DNA from: Sphaerochaeta sp. UBA5849
Lineage (GTDB): Bacteria > Spirochaetota > Spirochaetia > Sphaerochaetales > Sphaerochaetaceae
Length of the DNA stretch: 24,134 nt
Direction of reading: 5' to 3'
Assembly (NCBI GenBank): GCA_002432715.1
Contig: DJGJ01000047.1
Span: forward strand, 1-24,134
Positions within the stretch are counted from its first letter, which is position 1. Each line of letters starts with the position of its first letter. Positions 15,007 through 22,113 of the stretch are shown in pieces. The position numbers were made by a program, and so were the translations under genes. The notes below the pieces were generated by a model. It was not told the origin of the DNA and did not search any database. It saw only the letters and a program-made list of their open reading frames with translations.

Positions 15007-16359
15007 TCAACGCTCCTGCATCCAACCACCCAAACGGAAGTACCGATATCGAAGCAGGCACTCCAGAGAATCGCCGAGCAGGTAGGCCGCCCACAGCCAG
15101 GGAAGTTCAAGCTGAAACACAAGCACGACAAGCAACGCATACGGAATTTGCACCAGCCAGCCGCTGATCAGGGAGGTATAGAGAATGGGACTGGTATGTC
15201 CACTGCCGAAAAAGGCCGAGCCCAGCCCTCCCGATAGTGCCATGAAGACCAGGCATAGGCCATAGATGCGCAGCAGTGCGGCAGCCTCCGTGGAAACCGA
15301 TGCCCCACCGAGAAAGAGGCTGAGCAGGGGCTCGGGGGCAAGGAGAAGCAACAGGATGAAAGGGAGAGAAAAGAGCAGTCCGTTGAGAGAGGACAGCAGC
15401 GTGACGGCCTTCGCCTCCTTGAACTGCTTTGCACCCAGACGTTGGCCCACCAAGATGCCGGACCCCATGGAGAGGCCGTTGGAAGGCATGCCGCAGAACT
15501 GATAGATTCGGTTGGCGATTCCCAGTGCGGCGATGGCCACGGTTCCGTACAGGGCGACAAGCTTGAGAAACATGATGGTGATCAGGGACCTGAGCAGCAT
15601 GTTGATCCCGCTGGGCAGGCCGATGGCAAGCAATTTCTTGTCGATCGCCCAATCCAGGTGAAAAAGGCCCTTGACACTGATGGTAAGGGGAGCCCTGCCG
15701 CTTTGCAGGTACCAGAACCCGGCAAGAAAGGCAAACAAGTAGGAGATGCAGGTGGCAGCAGCCGCCCCGAACATACCCCATCCCAACCCTTTCAGGGATG
15801 TGAGAGGTATGGTGCTGAACATGAAAAGCGGATCGAGGACCATGTTCAATACAGCGGAGGCCAGCAGGAGCAACATGGGTGTCTTTGCATCCCCGGTGCT
15901 CCTCAGAATGGTGTTGACGGTGTAGGAAGAGAAGAAAACCGGGACAAATATTGAACGCAGGCAGCCATACTGCAGGCCATGGTGGAGGACCTTCGCATCA
16001 TTGGTATAGAGTCGGTAGAAATAGGGAAGGATCAGGATGAGGATCAAGGCACCCAGGCTGCCGAGCAGTGCTTTGAATACGAAGGTCTGCTCCCCTATCC
16101 TTCTGGTCATTTCCAGGTCACCCGAACCCCAACTTTTGCTGAGCAGGGAGACACTGCTCGTACCTACGACTTCATTGAGTATTTCCAATGCCAGAAAGAG
16201 CGTCAGGTAGATGGTGACGGCTGCCACCGCCTCTTTGTCCAACATACCTATCCAGAACATGTCAACCATGTCATACAACGCGGTGAAGAGCATTCCATAC
16301 ATGGTCGGAAGGCTCATGGCACGAATCTGCCTGTTCATGGTTTTGTATTGGCCAAGCAT
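15007..16359 (-). CDS. MATE-family efflux transporter
   Basis: A 450-residue inner-membrane antiporter of the multidrug and toxic compound extrusion family with about twelve membrane segments in two homologous halves. Family features include SLPTMYGMLFTALYDMVDMFWIG near the N-terminus (16-38), NTILRSTGDAKTPM (149-162) and GMPSNGLSMGSGILVGQRLGA (~296-316). The coupling ion and substrates cannot be told. Start at 16359 is the ATG 6 bp downstream of a TACAAT box and has no ribosome site; an internal ATG at 16338 is the alternative. Divergent from the lipoprotein/rarA pair; may share a transcript with the Bax-inhibitor gene. Confidence 0.92.
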   Translation of the reverse strand: MLGQYKTMNRQIRAMSLPTMYGMLFTALYDMVDMFWIGMLDKEAVAAVTIYLTLFLALEILNEVVGTSSVSLLSKSWGSGDLEMTRRIGEQTFVFKALLGSLGALILILILPYFYRLYTNDAKVLHHGLQYGCLRSIFVPVFFSSYTVNTILRSTGDAKTPMLLLLASAVLNMVLDPLFMFSTIPLTSLKGLGWGMFGAAAATCISYLFAFLAGFWYLQSGRAPLTISVKGLFHLDWAIDKKLLAIGLPSGINMLLRSLITIMFLKLVALYGTVAIAALGIANRIYQFCGMPSNGLSMGSGILVGQRLGAKQFKEAKAVTLLSSLNGLLFSLPFILLLLLAPEPLLSLFLGGASVSTEAAALLRIYGLCLVFMALSGGLGSAFFGSGHTSPILYTSLISGWLVQIPYALLVVLVFQLELPWLWAAYLLGDSLECLLRYRYFRLGGWMQER

Positions 16360-16365
16360 TCTGCG

Positions 16366-16394
16366 ATTGTACAGAGGTCCATTCTGCTATGCAA
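16366..16394 (-). promoter_or_regulatory. Promoter of MATE gene (start codon 6 bp from -10)
   Basis: On the minus strand TTGCAT (16389-16394), 17-bp spacer, TACAAT (16366-16371), then 6 bp to the ATG. Predicts a leaderless or near-leaderless transcript. Confidence 0.6.
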
Positions 16395-16416
16395 GAGAGG
16401 AGACGGATGGTATAGT
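16388..16416 (+). promoter_or_regulatory. Promoter of lipoprotein-rarA pair (start codon 7 bp from -10)
   Basis: TATAGT (16411-16416) preceded by an extended TGG element and a weak -35 TATGCA (16388-16393); the ATG at 16424 follows after 7 bp. Overlaps the divergent MATE promoter. Confidence 0.5.
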
Positions 16417-16423
16417 ATCAACC

Positions 16424-17125
16424 ATGAAACGGACGTCATGTGTATACCTTTTGCTTGGACTTGCCCTCCTTCTTGCCGGCTGTTCTTCCGTCAAGCAAGA
16501 CCAAGCGTTGCAGGCTCCCGATGCGGCGTATGCCCTTACCGAGGTGGTGAAGCTTGCCAGCCAATCCATCGATGTGAACCTGTTTGCGGATACGATGCTT
16601 GAGGTACTGCTCCCCCCGCAAACCGAACACTTTTTGCAGATGCAGGAGATTCCATTGTTTCATGATCACCTTGATGTATGGCGCATGCAGGTTCTCAGTG
16701 CCTTCCGGCAGGTGGTCGTACAGCTGCCCTCCCTTGTGGAGGCATCGGTATCATCAATCGTCTGGCAGGATGCTGAAGCGACCCTGAAAGAGGGAAACCG
16801 CAGTGCAACCACCCGCCTGGTTACCGAACAAGGCACCGTACTTGCAGAGCAAGTCAGGAGCATGCTCCAAGAGGCTCTCAAGACAAGCGACATCACCTGG
16901 GATCTCATCCTCGATCGGTACGGCATCTGGCAAGAGAGTACAGCCCTCTGGGGGCGGGAGGAGCTTCCTGTTGTAGCAGCCGAGCCTTTCGAACACCTGT
17001 ACTCCTTCTTTACCACCACGTACCTCGATGAGCTCGGAACTCAGGAGGAACGGCTGAGAACAACCCCTGTTCCCAAGGGCAGCGGATCGTTCCTTGAAAT
17101 TTTCCAGCAGGACGGCCGGCAATGA
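16424..17125 (+). CDS. Lipoprotein, DUF4197-like
   Basis: A 233-residue predicted lipoprotein: basic start MKRTSC, hydrophobic core, and lipobox LLAGC with the lipidated cysteine C20. The mature part is helical and resembles DUF4197 proteins in its DAEATLKEGNRSATTRLVTEQ segment (~121-141), which parallels the 'DA..IL.GGDTAATDYF' pattern of that family. No enzyme motif seen. Start: ATG directly after a TATAGT box, so no ribosome site. The longer in-frame ORF from 16211 is shadow of the MATE gene. Its stop overlaps the rarA ATG as ATGA, so the two are coupled despite having no known common role. Confidence 0.78.
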   Translation: MKRTSCVYLLLGLALLLAGCSSVKQDQALQAPDAAYALTEVVKLASQSIDVNLFADTMLEVLLPPQTEHFLQMQEIPLFHDHLDVWRMQVLSAFRQVVVQLPSLVEASVSSIVWQDAEATLKEGNRSATTRLVTEQGTVLAEQVRSMLQEALKTSDITWDLILDRYGIWQESTALWGREELPVVAAEPFEHLYSFFTTTYLDELGTQEERLRTTPVPKGSGSFLEIFQQDGRQ

Positions 17126-19383
17126 ATCTTTTTAGTGAAGCCAGCGAGAAAGACAAGAGTGCAAACCAACCCCTTGCCTACCGGATGCGTCCCCGTACCT
17201 TGGACGAGTACATCGGTCAGGATGCCATCATCGGCAAAGGCCGCCTGCTCAGGCGGGCAATCCAGGCCGACCAGCTCTCCTCGGTCATTTTCTACGGACC
17301 GCCGGGAACGGGAAAGACAACCCTCGCCCGGGTTATCGCCAATACAACCAAGCGACACTTCTCCACCCTCAATGCCGTTTTATCAGGCGTAAAGGAGTTG
17401 CGCTACGAAATCGAGGAAGCCCGTCAGCGCTTAGAGCTTTACAATCGCGGAACCATTCTCTTTGTCGACGAGGTGCATCGATGGAACAAGAGCCAGCAGG
17501 ATGCTCTGTTGCCCTGGGTTGAGAACGGCACGGTCATTCTTATCGGGGCAACGACCGAGAACCCCTATTTCGAGGTGAATGCAGCCTTGGTCAGCAGATC
17601 AAGGATCTTCCAGCTCAAGAGTCTGGACAGCGATGACTTGCTCTCTATTGCACGCCAAGCTCTTGCAGACAAGGAGCGTGGGTATGGAAACTTCCGGGTA
17701 ACGTTTGAGGATGGGGCGCTGGAACATCTGGTGGAGGTTGCCAATGGCGATGCCCGCAGCCTGCTCAACGCACTGCAGCTTGCAGTGGAAACCTCCGTCG
17801 ACAGCTTCCCTCCAGCCAAAGGGACAGAAATCTACATTTCAAAGGATGCAGCCGAGCAATCCATCCAGAAGAAGGCGGTTCTGTATGACAAGGAGGGCGA
17901 TTATCACTTCGATGTCATCAGTGCATTCATCAAGAGCGTGAGGGGAAGCGATCCCGACGCCGCCCTCTACTGGTTGGCTCGGATGGTCAGCGCCGGCGAA
18001 GATCCCAAGTTCATTTTCCGACGCATGCTCATCAGCGCCTGTGAGGATGTTGGACTCGCCGATCCCAACGCCATCGTTGTGGTACAGGCTGATGCAGAGG
18101 CGTTTGAACGCATCGGGCTGCCCGAGGGAAGGTTCCATCTCACCCACGCCGCCCTCTATCTTGCCACCGCCGAGAAAAGCAATTCGACCCTCGCATTCTT
18201 CGACGCCCTCAAGGGGGTTGAACAACAGGCCCAGGACGAGGTGCCCAATCATCTGCGGGATGCCAGCCGGGATGCCAAAGGCTTCGGCCACGGCCAGGGA
18301 TATCTGTATCCCCACTCCTATCAGGACCATTGGGTGGCCCAGCAGTATCTGCCTTCAGGACTGCAGGGCAAGGTTTTTTACCAACCAAGCAGCCAAGGGT
18401 ATGAGAAGAGTATTCAGGAAAAGGTACAGCGTCATCGCGAAGAACAGCTCGAGAGCGTTGAAGTCGATGCTTTTGTGGAAAACCTCTCATTCTCACCGGG
18501 AGACAAGCAGCGCCAGATGTGGGTCAACCGCACCGTAAGCGAACGAGGAAAGCTCTTGGCAACCGTTCGCACGAAGCTGTTGGAGCAAGTGAAATTTCGC
18601 CGAAGCGACCGTGTGCTTGTCTGCAACGCCGGTCATGGGCTGCTGCTCTGGGAAGCATACCGCAAGACCGCAGAGGGGTTGGTGGTCGCCCAGGTGAGAA
18701 GCAAGGACCAGCTTGACCATATCAACCACTATGCAGAATCGCTGCCGGAGCTCGAGAAGCCTCAGGTGCATCTTGCCGAATTGAAACAGCTTCTTGCCTC
18801 TCTGGATGAAGATCTGTTCTTTGAGGTCATCATCGGCCGCAATGTGTTCTCCCGTGCAAGGGAAGAGAAACCGTTGTGCAAGGCATTGGTCGCCCGCTTG
18901 GCGAAGCAGGGATCCTTGCATGTGTGCGAGAGTGTTCCAAGCAAGGGATCGCGGCTCTCCGATTTTCTGCCCGAGGACCTGAAGTCGATGTTCATCCAGG
19001 CCGAAACGCTGTTATATGGACAGAGCTCCAATGCCTTGACCAACTGGGACGAGCAATACCTGCAAAGCATGTTTGAGGAAGAGGGGCTTGCAGTACAGGT
19101 CACTTCGCTCGATTTGGCGGAAGAGCGGATGATGGGACAGGGGGACATCAGGCGTTATTTGACCCTCTCCTATCTGCCTTCGTTTGAGAAGCTTGCTCTG
19201 ACTGTTGATGGACAGGCATTGGAGATGAGATTGAATGAGTTGTTGGCCGACAGGGCTTTGCACTGGCGCCACCATCTGGCCTTTGTCCACGCTTCCTTCC
19301 AACCGAAATCCCCCTCATCCGACGCCGTCGTGGACTCGGGGGATTTCGCTGGGATAGTTGCAAAGGTGCATGGAGGCATTTGA
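17122..19383 (+). CDS. rarA: Replication-associated recombination protein RarA with C-terminal methyltransferase-like extension
   Basis: RarA (MgsA) is an AAA+ ATPase of the clamp-loader superfamily that acts at stalled replication forks in the cytoplasm. Residues ~15-430 are a full RarA: Walker A GPPGTGKT (59-66), Walker B ILFVDEVHR (112-120), sensor TTEN (144-147), arginine finger SRSRIF (158-163), and the tetramerisation part with GHGQGYLYPH (389-398). RarA normally ends near 430-450. Here another ~300 residues follow, with a Rossmann-type nucleotide-binding pattern RVLVCNAGHGLLLWEA (497-512), resembling SAM-dependent methyltransferase motif I. Such 'RarA/unknown domain' fusions are known, notably in cyanobacteria. 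Whether the extension is catalytic is unclear. The ATG overlaps the lipoprotein stop. Confidence 0.93.
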   Translation: MNLFSEASEKDKSANQPLAYRMRPRTLDEYIGQDAIIGKGRLLRRAIQADQLSSVIFYGPPGTGKTTLARVIANTTKRHFSTLNAVLSGVKELRYEIEEARQRLELYNRGTILFVDEVHRWNKSQQDALLPWVENGTVILIGATTENPYFEVNAALVSRSRIFQLKSLDSDDLLSIARQALADKERGYGNFRVTFEDGALEHLVEVANGDARSLLNALQLAVETSVDSFPPAKGTEIYISKDAAEQSIQKKAVLYDKEGDYHFDVISAFIKSVRGSDPDAALYWLARMVSAGEDPKFIFRRMLISACEDVGLADPNAIVVVQADAEAFERIGLPEGRFHLTHAALYLATAEKSNSTLAFFDALKGVEQQAQDEVPNHLRDASRDAKGFGHGQGYLYPHSYQDHWVAQQYLPSGLQGKVFYQPSSQGYEKSIQEKVQRHREEQLESVEVDAFVENLSFSPGDKQRQMWVNRTVSERGKLLATVRTKLLEQVKFRRSDRVLVCNAGHGLLLWEAYRKTAEGLVVAQVRSKDQLDHINHYAESLPELEKPQVHLAELKQLLASLDEDLFFEVIIGRNVFSRAREEKPLCKALVARLAKQGSLHVCESVPSKGSRLSDFLPEDLKSMFIQAETLLYGQSSNALTNWDEQYLQSMFEEEGLAVQVTSLDLAEERMMGQGDIRRYLTLSYLPSFEKLALTVDGQALEMRLNELLADRALHWRHHLAFVHASFQPKSPSSDAVVDSGDFAGIVAKVHGGI
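19305..19347. repeat. Long inverted repeat inside rarA 3' end
   Basis: GAAATCCCCC (19305-19314) and GGGGGATTTC (19338-19347) are perfect 10-bp arms, with an inner CGACG/CGTCG pair in the loop. It lies within the last ~25 codons of rarA; no T-tract follows. Confidence 0.6.
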
Positions 19384-19415
19384 TTGCAGGAAAAACAGTT
19401 GTCGTGGACACCCCA

Positions 19416-19431
19416 AAATTTTGCAAAATTT
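19416..19431. promoter_or_regulatory. Perfect 16-bp palindrome upstream of tRNA promoter
   Basis: AAATTTTGCAAAATTT is fully self-complementary and lies 12 bp upstream of the predicted -35 of the tRNA cluster. Its A/T tracts suit an UP element or a bound regulator; it is also the only candidate signal after rarA. Confidence 0.5.
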
Positions 19432-19443
19432 CACCAAGGGTTG

Positions 19444-19472
19444 TTGACAAACAAAAGTCTTTAGGGCATAGT
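19444..19472 (+). promoter_or_regulatory. Promoter of tRNA cluster
   Basis: TTGACA (19444-19449), 17-bp spacer, CATAGT (19467-19472), 48 bp before the first tRNA. Confidence 0.65.
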
Positions 19473-19520
19473 ATGCAACGTTGAAACGCACTGGTGAGTA
19501 GCCACTGCTTCAGCTACCAT

Positions 19521-19593
19521 GGTGGAAGTAGTTCAATGGTAGAGCACCAGATTGTGGATCTGGCTGTTGCGGGTTCGAGCCCCGTCTTCCACC
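19521..19593 (+). tRNA. tRNA-His (GTG)
   Basis: Full cloverleaf: extra 5' G (G-1) facing C73, acceptor GTGGAAG/CTTCCAC, anticodon stem CCAGA/TCTGG with loop TTGTGGA, T-arm GGGTTCGAGCCC. 3' CCA is not encoded. Confidence 0.95.
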
Positions 19594-19611
19594 CTTTATA
19601 GGGTCGTGAAC

Positions 19612-19685
<74 letters not shown>

Positions 19686-19718
19686 TGGAGTTTGGTTTTT
19701 GAAATTGTTATTTGTCAT

Positions 19719-19791
19719 GGGCCGCTAGCTCAGCTGGTAGAGCAGCAGACTCTTAATCTGCGGGTCAAAGGTTCGATCCCTTTGCGGCTCA
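19719..19791 (+). tRNA. tRNA-Lys (CTT)
   Basis: Acceptor GGGCCGC/GCGGCTC with one G-T pair, anticodon stem GCAGA/TCTGC, loop CTCTTAA (anticodon CTT), T-loop TTCGATC. CCA not encoded. Confidence 0.95.
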
Positions 19792-19828
19792 AAACATGGC
19801 GAACCTCGTAAGGGGCAAGACATGCACC

Positions 19829-19910
19829 GCGAGAGTGGTGAAATTGGCAGACACGCCAGACTTAGGATCTGGTACCTTACGGTGTAGGGGTTCAAGTCCC
19901 CTCTCTCGCA
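19829..19910 (+). tRNA. tRNA-Leu (TAG)
   Basis: Class II tRNA with long variable arm (TACCTTACGGTGT region). Acceptor GCGAGAG/CTCTCGC, anticodon stem CCAGA/TCTGG, loop CTTAGGA (anticodon TAG). Confidence 0.95.
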
Positions 19911-19951
19911 AAGGACAATCCGAAAGGGCTGTCTGACATAGATAGGTTTTT

Positions 19952-20023
19952 GCGAAAGTAGCTCAGTGGTAGAGCTCCACCTTGCCAAGGTGGATGTCGC
20001 GGGTTCAAGTCCCGTCTTTCGCT
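19952..20023 (+). tRNA. tRNA-Gly (GCC)
   Basis: Acceptor GCGAAAG/CTTTCGC, anticodon stem CCACC/GGTGG, loop TTGCCAA (anticodon GCC), T-arm GCGGG/CCCGT. CCA not encoded. Last of the five tRNAs; a terminator follows 5 bp on. Confidence 0.95.
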
Positions 20024-20028
20024 CTTAA

Positions 20029-20058
20029 GCAGTCAGAGAATTCTGGCTGCTTTTTTTC
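20029..20058 (+). terminator. Terminator of tRNA cluster
   Basis: GCAGTCAGA (20029-20037) pairs with TCTGGCTGC (20042-20050, one T-G pair) and is followed by seven T residues. Confidence 0.92.
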
Positions 20059-20111
20059 TTAGCCATTGCCGGGTTCTCTGTCATGTAGTAGGCTGGTATA
20101 GGAGGGTGAGG

Positions 20112-21098
20112 ATGACACAATACCAACCAAACTTTACATCGGACAATGCCATTCTTGTATTGACAGCAACGATTCTTGAAAAACTTCATGAATTTTCCCA
20201 TTCGCCGGCTGTCAATCCAATTTCTCCATTGCTCAGGCGAAATAATCTAGCAAGGACAATACAAAGCTCGCTGGCAATTGAGGCAAATACCCTCTCATTG
20301 GAACAAGTAACCGCCATTGTGAATGGAGAGCATATTGCAGGACCAAAGAAAGATGTCTTGGAAGTCAAAAATGCAATTGCTGCTTATCAAGTGCTCTATT
20401 CAAAAAACCCTTACAGCGTACAAGACCTGCTCTCAATTCATGGACTCTTGACCGAAGGATTGATAGCAGAATCCGATATCCTGAGGACAGGATCCGTAGG
20501 CGTCGTGAAAGGCCAACAAGTCATCCATCTCGCTCCCCCGGCTTCACTCGTACCTCAGCTCCTCTCCGACCTTTTTGCATGGGTGAAACATTCGGCCTAT
20601 CCAATGCTGATAAAAAGCGCAATCTTTCATTACGAGTTTGAATATATACATCCTTTTGCGGATGGCAATGGTCGCATGGGACGCATGTGGCAGACTCTCT
20701 TGCTCTCAAGCTGGAATCCTCTTTTCTCATATCTGGCGGTTGAGGAAATAGTTAAAAATCAACAACAAGAATATTATGATGCCATCAATTTATCCACGGC
20801 GCAAAACGACTCAGCTCCATTTGTTATTTTCATGCTCGAAGCGATCAAGCAAGCCTTGGATGAGTTGCCACACAATAGGGAGGTCTTGTCTCCTCCTCTG
20901 GAGAAATTGGTTGCAGCAATGGGAAATCGCACGCTTTCGGTAAAAGAAATTATGCAGTCAATGAACCTCACAAGCCGCCAATCCTTTATGCGGGTGTACC
21001 TGTATCCAGCTTTGGAAAAGGGTATTGTCGAGATGACGCTTCCCGACAAACCTACTAGTCGACTGCAAAGATATCGGATGAAAACACAGAAAAAGTAA
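20112..21098 (+). CDS. Fic-domain protein (probable AMP transferase)
   Basis: A 328-residue cytoplasmic protein that probably transfers AMP from ATP to a hydroxyl side chain of a target protein. The catalytic loop HPFADGNGRMGR (180-191) is a perfect Fic core with histidine, acidic residue and both arginines. Upstream, SLAIEANTLSL (53-63) resembles the N-terminal inhibitory helix with its ATP-blocking glutamate, so the enzyme is likely autoinhibited. A C-terminal segment (~260-310) looks like a winged helix, suggesting DNA binding. Start at the ATG at 20112 because GGAGG lies 7 bp upstream; an upstream GTG gives only two more residues. Composition looks more AT-rich than its neighbours and it sits directly after a tRNA cluster, hinting at horizontal arrival. 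Target unknown. Confidence 0.93.
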   Translation: MTQYQPNFTSDNAILVLTATILEKLHEFSHSPAVNPISPLLRRNNLARTIQSSLAIEANTLSLEQVTAIVNGEHIAGPKKDVLEVKNAIAAYQVLYSKNPYSVQDLLSIHGLLTEGLIAESDILRTGSVGVVKGQQVIHLAPPASLVPQLLSDLFAWVKHSAYPMLIKSAIFHYEFEYIHPFADGNGRMGRMWQTLLLSSWNPLFSYLAVEEIVKNQQQEYYDAINLSTAQNDSAPFVIFMLEAIKQALDELPHNREVLSPPLEKLVAAMGNRTLSVKEIMQSMNLTSRQSFMRVYLYPALEKGIVEMTLPDKPTSRLQRYRMKTQKK

Positions 21099-21128
21099 TC
21101 TTGTATGTTGACTTGTATGCTGCCTAAT

Positions 21129-22001
21129 TCAGCATTCCACCGGTGTGGAGTCTTTTTCCTTGAAAAACGCATCCACATAGTGGGAAGCGGTCGTATGCTT
21201 CAGCCAGACAATGGTGAACTCATGCTCGCTTGTCATATTCTCAAGAGTGAAACAACCAGGATTCTCATTGGAGTCTGCTATCGATTGGTAGACAAAGCTG
21301 ATGCCGAGCCCATTGGAGACCAGTTTTTTTAGTGGCTGGAAACTGGAGAGCACCGTCACGCGCTTGAACAGCGACAGGTCATATCCATGCGATTCCAACT
21401 CACGTTCAAAGATATTTCTCGTTCCGGATCCGGGTTCCCGAAGAAACAAATTCTGAGTCTTCAAGGCTTCAAAAGGAATGGTCTTGCCGGCAAAAGGATG
21501 ATCCTTTGCACAGATGCCGACGAAACGCTCGCGCCGAAGGAGCCGGAAATCGTATTTCTTCTTCTCAAAGAGGCCTTCCACCACGATGAAGTCCAACTCG
21601 GAGTTTTCCAAAAGCGAGAAGAGCTTGCTGGTGTTCGCCACGGTCAACGAAAGATTGTGCCGCTCATCCTCAAGGTACTTTTGCAGATACGCATCCAGTA
21701 CGCTGTCGCCGATGCTTTTCGTCGCCCCGAGACGCAATACTTTCTGTTCGGCTCGGCCAAGCAGCTGCAGCAATTCAGCTTCGTTGTAGAACTGTGACTG
21801 GGCGAACTGCTTGACCAGCAAGCCTTGTTCGGTGATGGAGAGCGCGCGCCCGACATATTCGAACAGCTTGACGCCGTATTCCTCCTGCAGCGACTGGATT
21901 TGCTTGGTGACAGCCGGTTGTGTAAGGTTCACAAGCTCTGCGGTCTTTCGGTAATTCAACGTCTCGCACAGTGAAAGAAACGTCTTCAGCCTGGTTTCCA
22001 T
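21129..22001 (-). CDS. LysR-family transcriptional regulator (YeiE-like by context)
   Basis: A 290-residue regulator. The N-terminal winged helix-turn-helix (~1-60) has the LysR pattern TFLSLCETLNYRKTAELVNLTQPAVTKQIQSLQEEYGVKLFEY. A C-terminal periplasmic-binding-like effector domain (~90-285) includes the FLREPGSGTRNIFE loop (~182-195), typical of the CysB/CbbR-type ligand pocket. The ATG at 22001 is preferred to the one at 22007 because AAGGA lies 7 bp ahead of it and only 1 bp ahead of the other. It is divergent from a YeiH-family exporter gene, the same arrangement as yeiE/yeiH in E. coli, so it probably controls that gene from the shared region. Confidence 0.9.
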   Translation of the reverse strand: METRLKTFLSLCETLNYRKTAELVNLTQPAVTKQIQSLQEEYGVKLFEYVGRALSITEQGLLVKQFAQSQFYNEAELLQLLGRAEQKVLRLGATKSIGDSVLDAYLQKYLEDERHNLSLTVANTSKLFSLLENSELDFIVVEGLFEKKKYDFRLLRRERFVGICAKDHPFAGKTIPFEALKTQNLFLREPGSGTRNIFERELESHGYDLSLFKRVTVLSSFQPLKKLVSNGLGISFVYQSIADSNENPGCFTLENMTSEHEFTIVWLKHTTASHYVDAFFKEKDSTPVEC

Positions 22002-22040
22002 ATACATATCCTTTTAATAACTTTTTGGAATCGTTCAATA

Positions 22041-22050
22041 GAAATATTTC
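22041..22050. promoter_or_regulatory. Palindrome GAAATATTTC between lysR and yeiH
   Basis: A perfect 10-bp palindrome near the centre of the 112-bp divergent region, in an AT-rich context containing several T-N11-A arrangements. Fits a LysR-type recognition site. Confidence 0.4.
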
Positions 22051-22113
22051 ATTAGATTTTATCATTAAAATTTACTACCATCAATGGCGATATCACGTTA
22101 CGAGGAAGAAACA

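Noticed and set aside
19952..21130. tRNA-Gly as attachment site of an integrated element carrying fic
   Set aside because: No repeat of the tRNA 3' end was found downstream of fic and there is no integrase in the window.
22084..22113. Earlier ATG for the YeiH-family gene
   Set aside because: No ribosome site; the ATG at 22114 has GAGGAAG at proper spacing.
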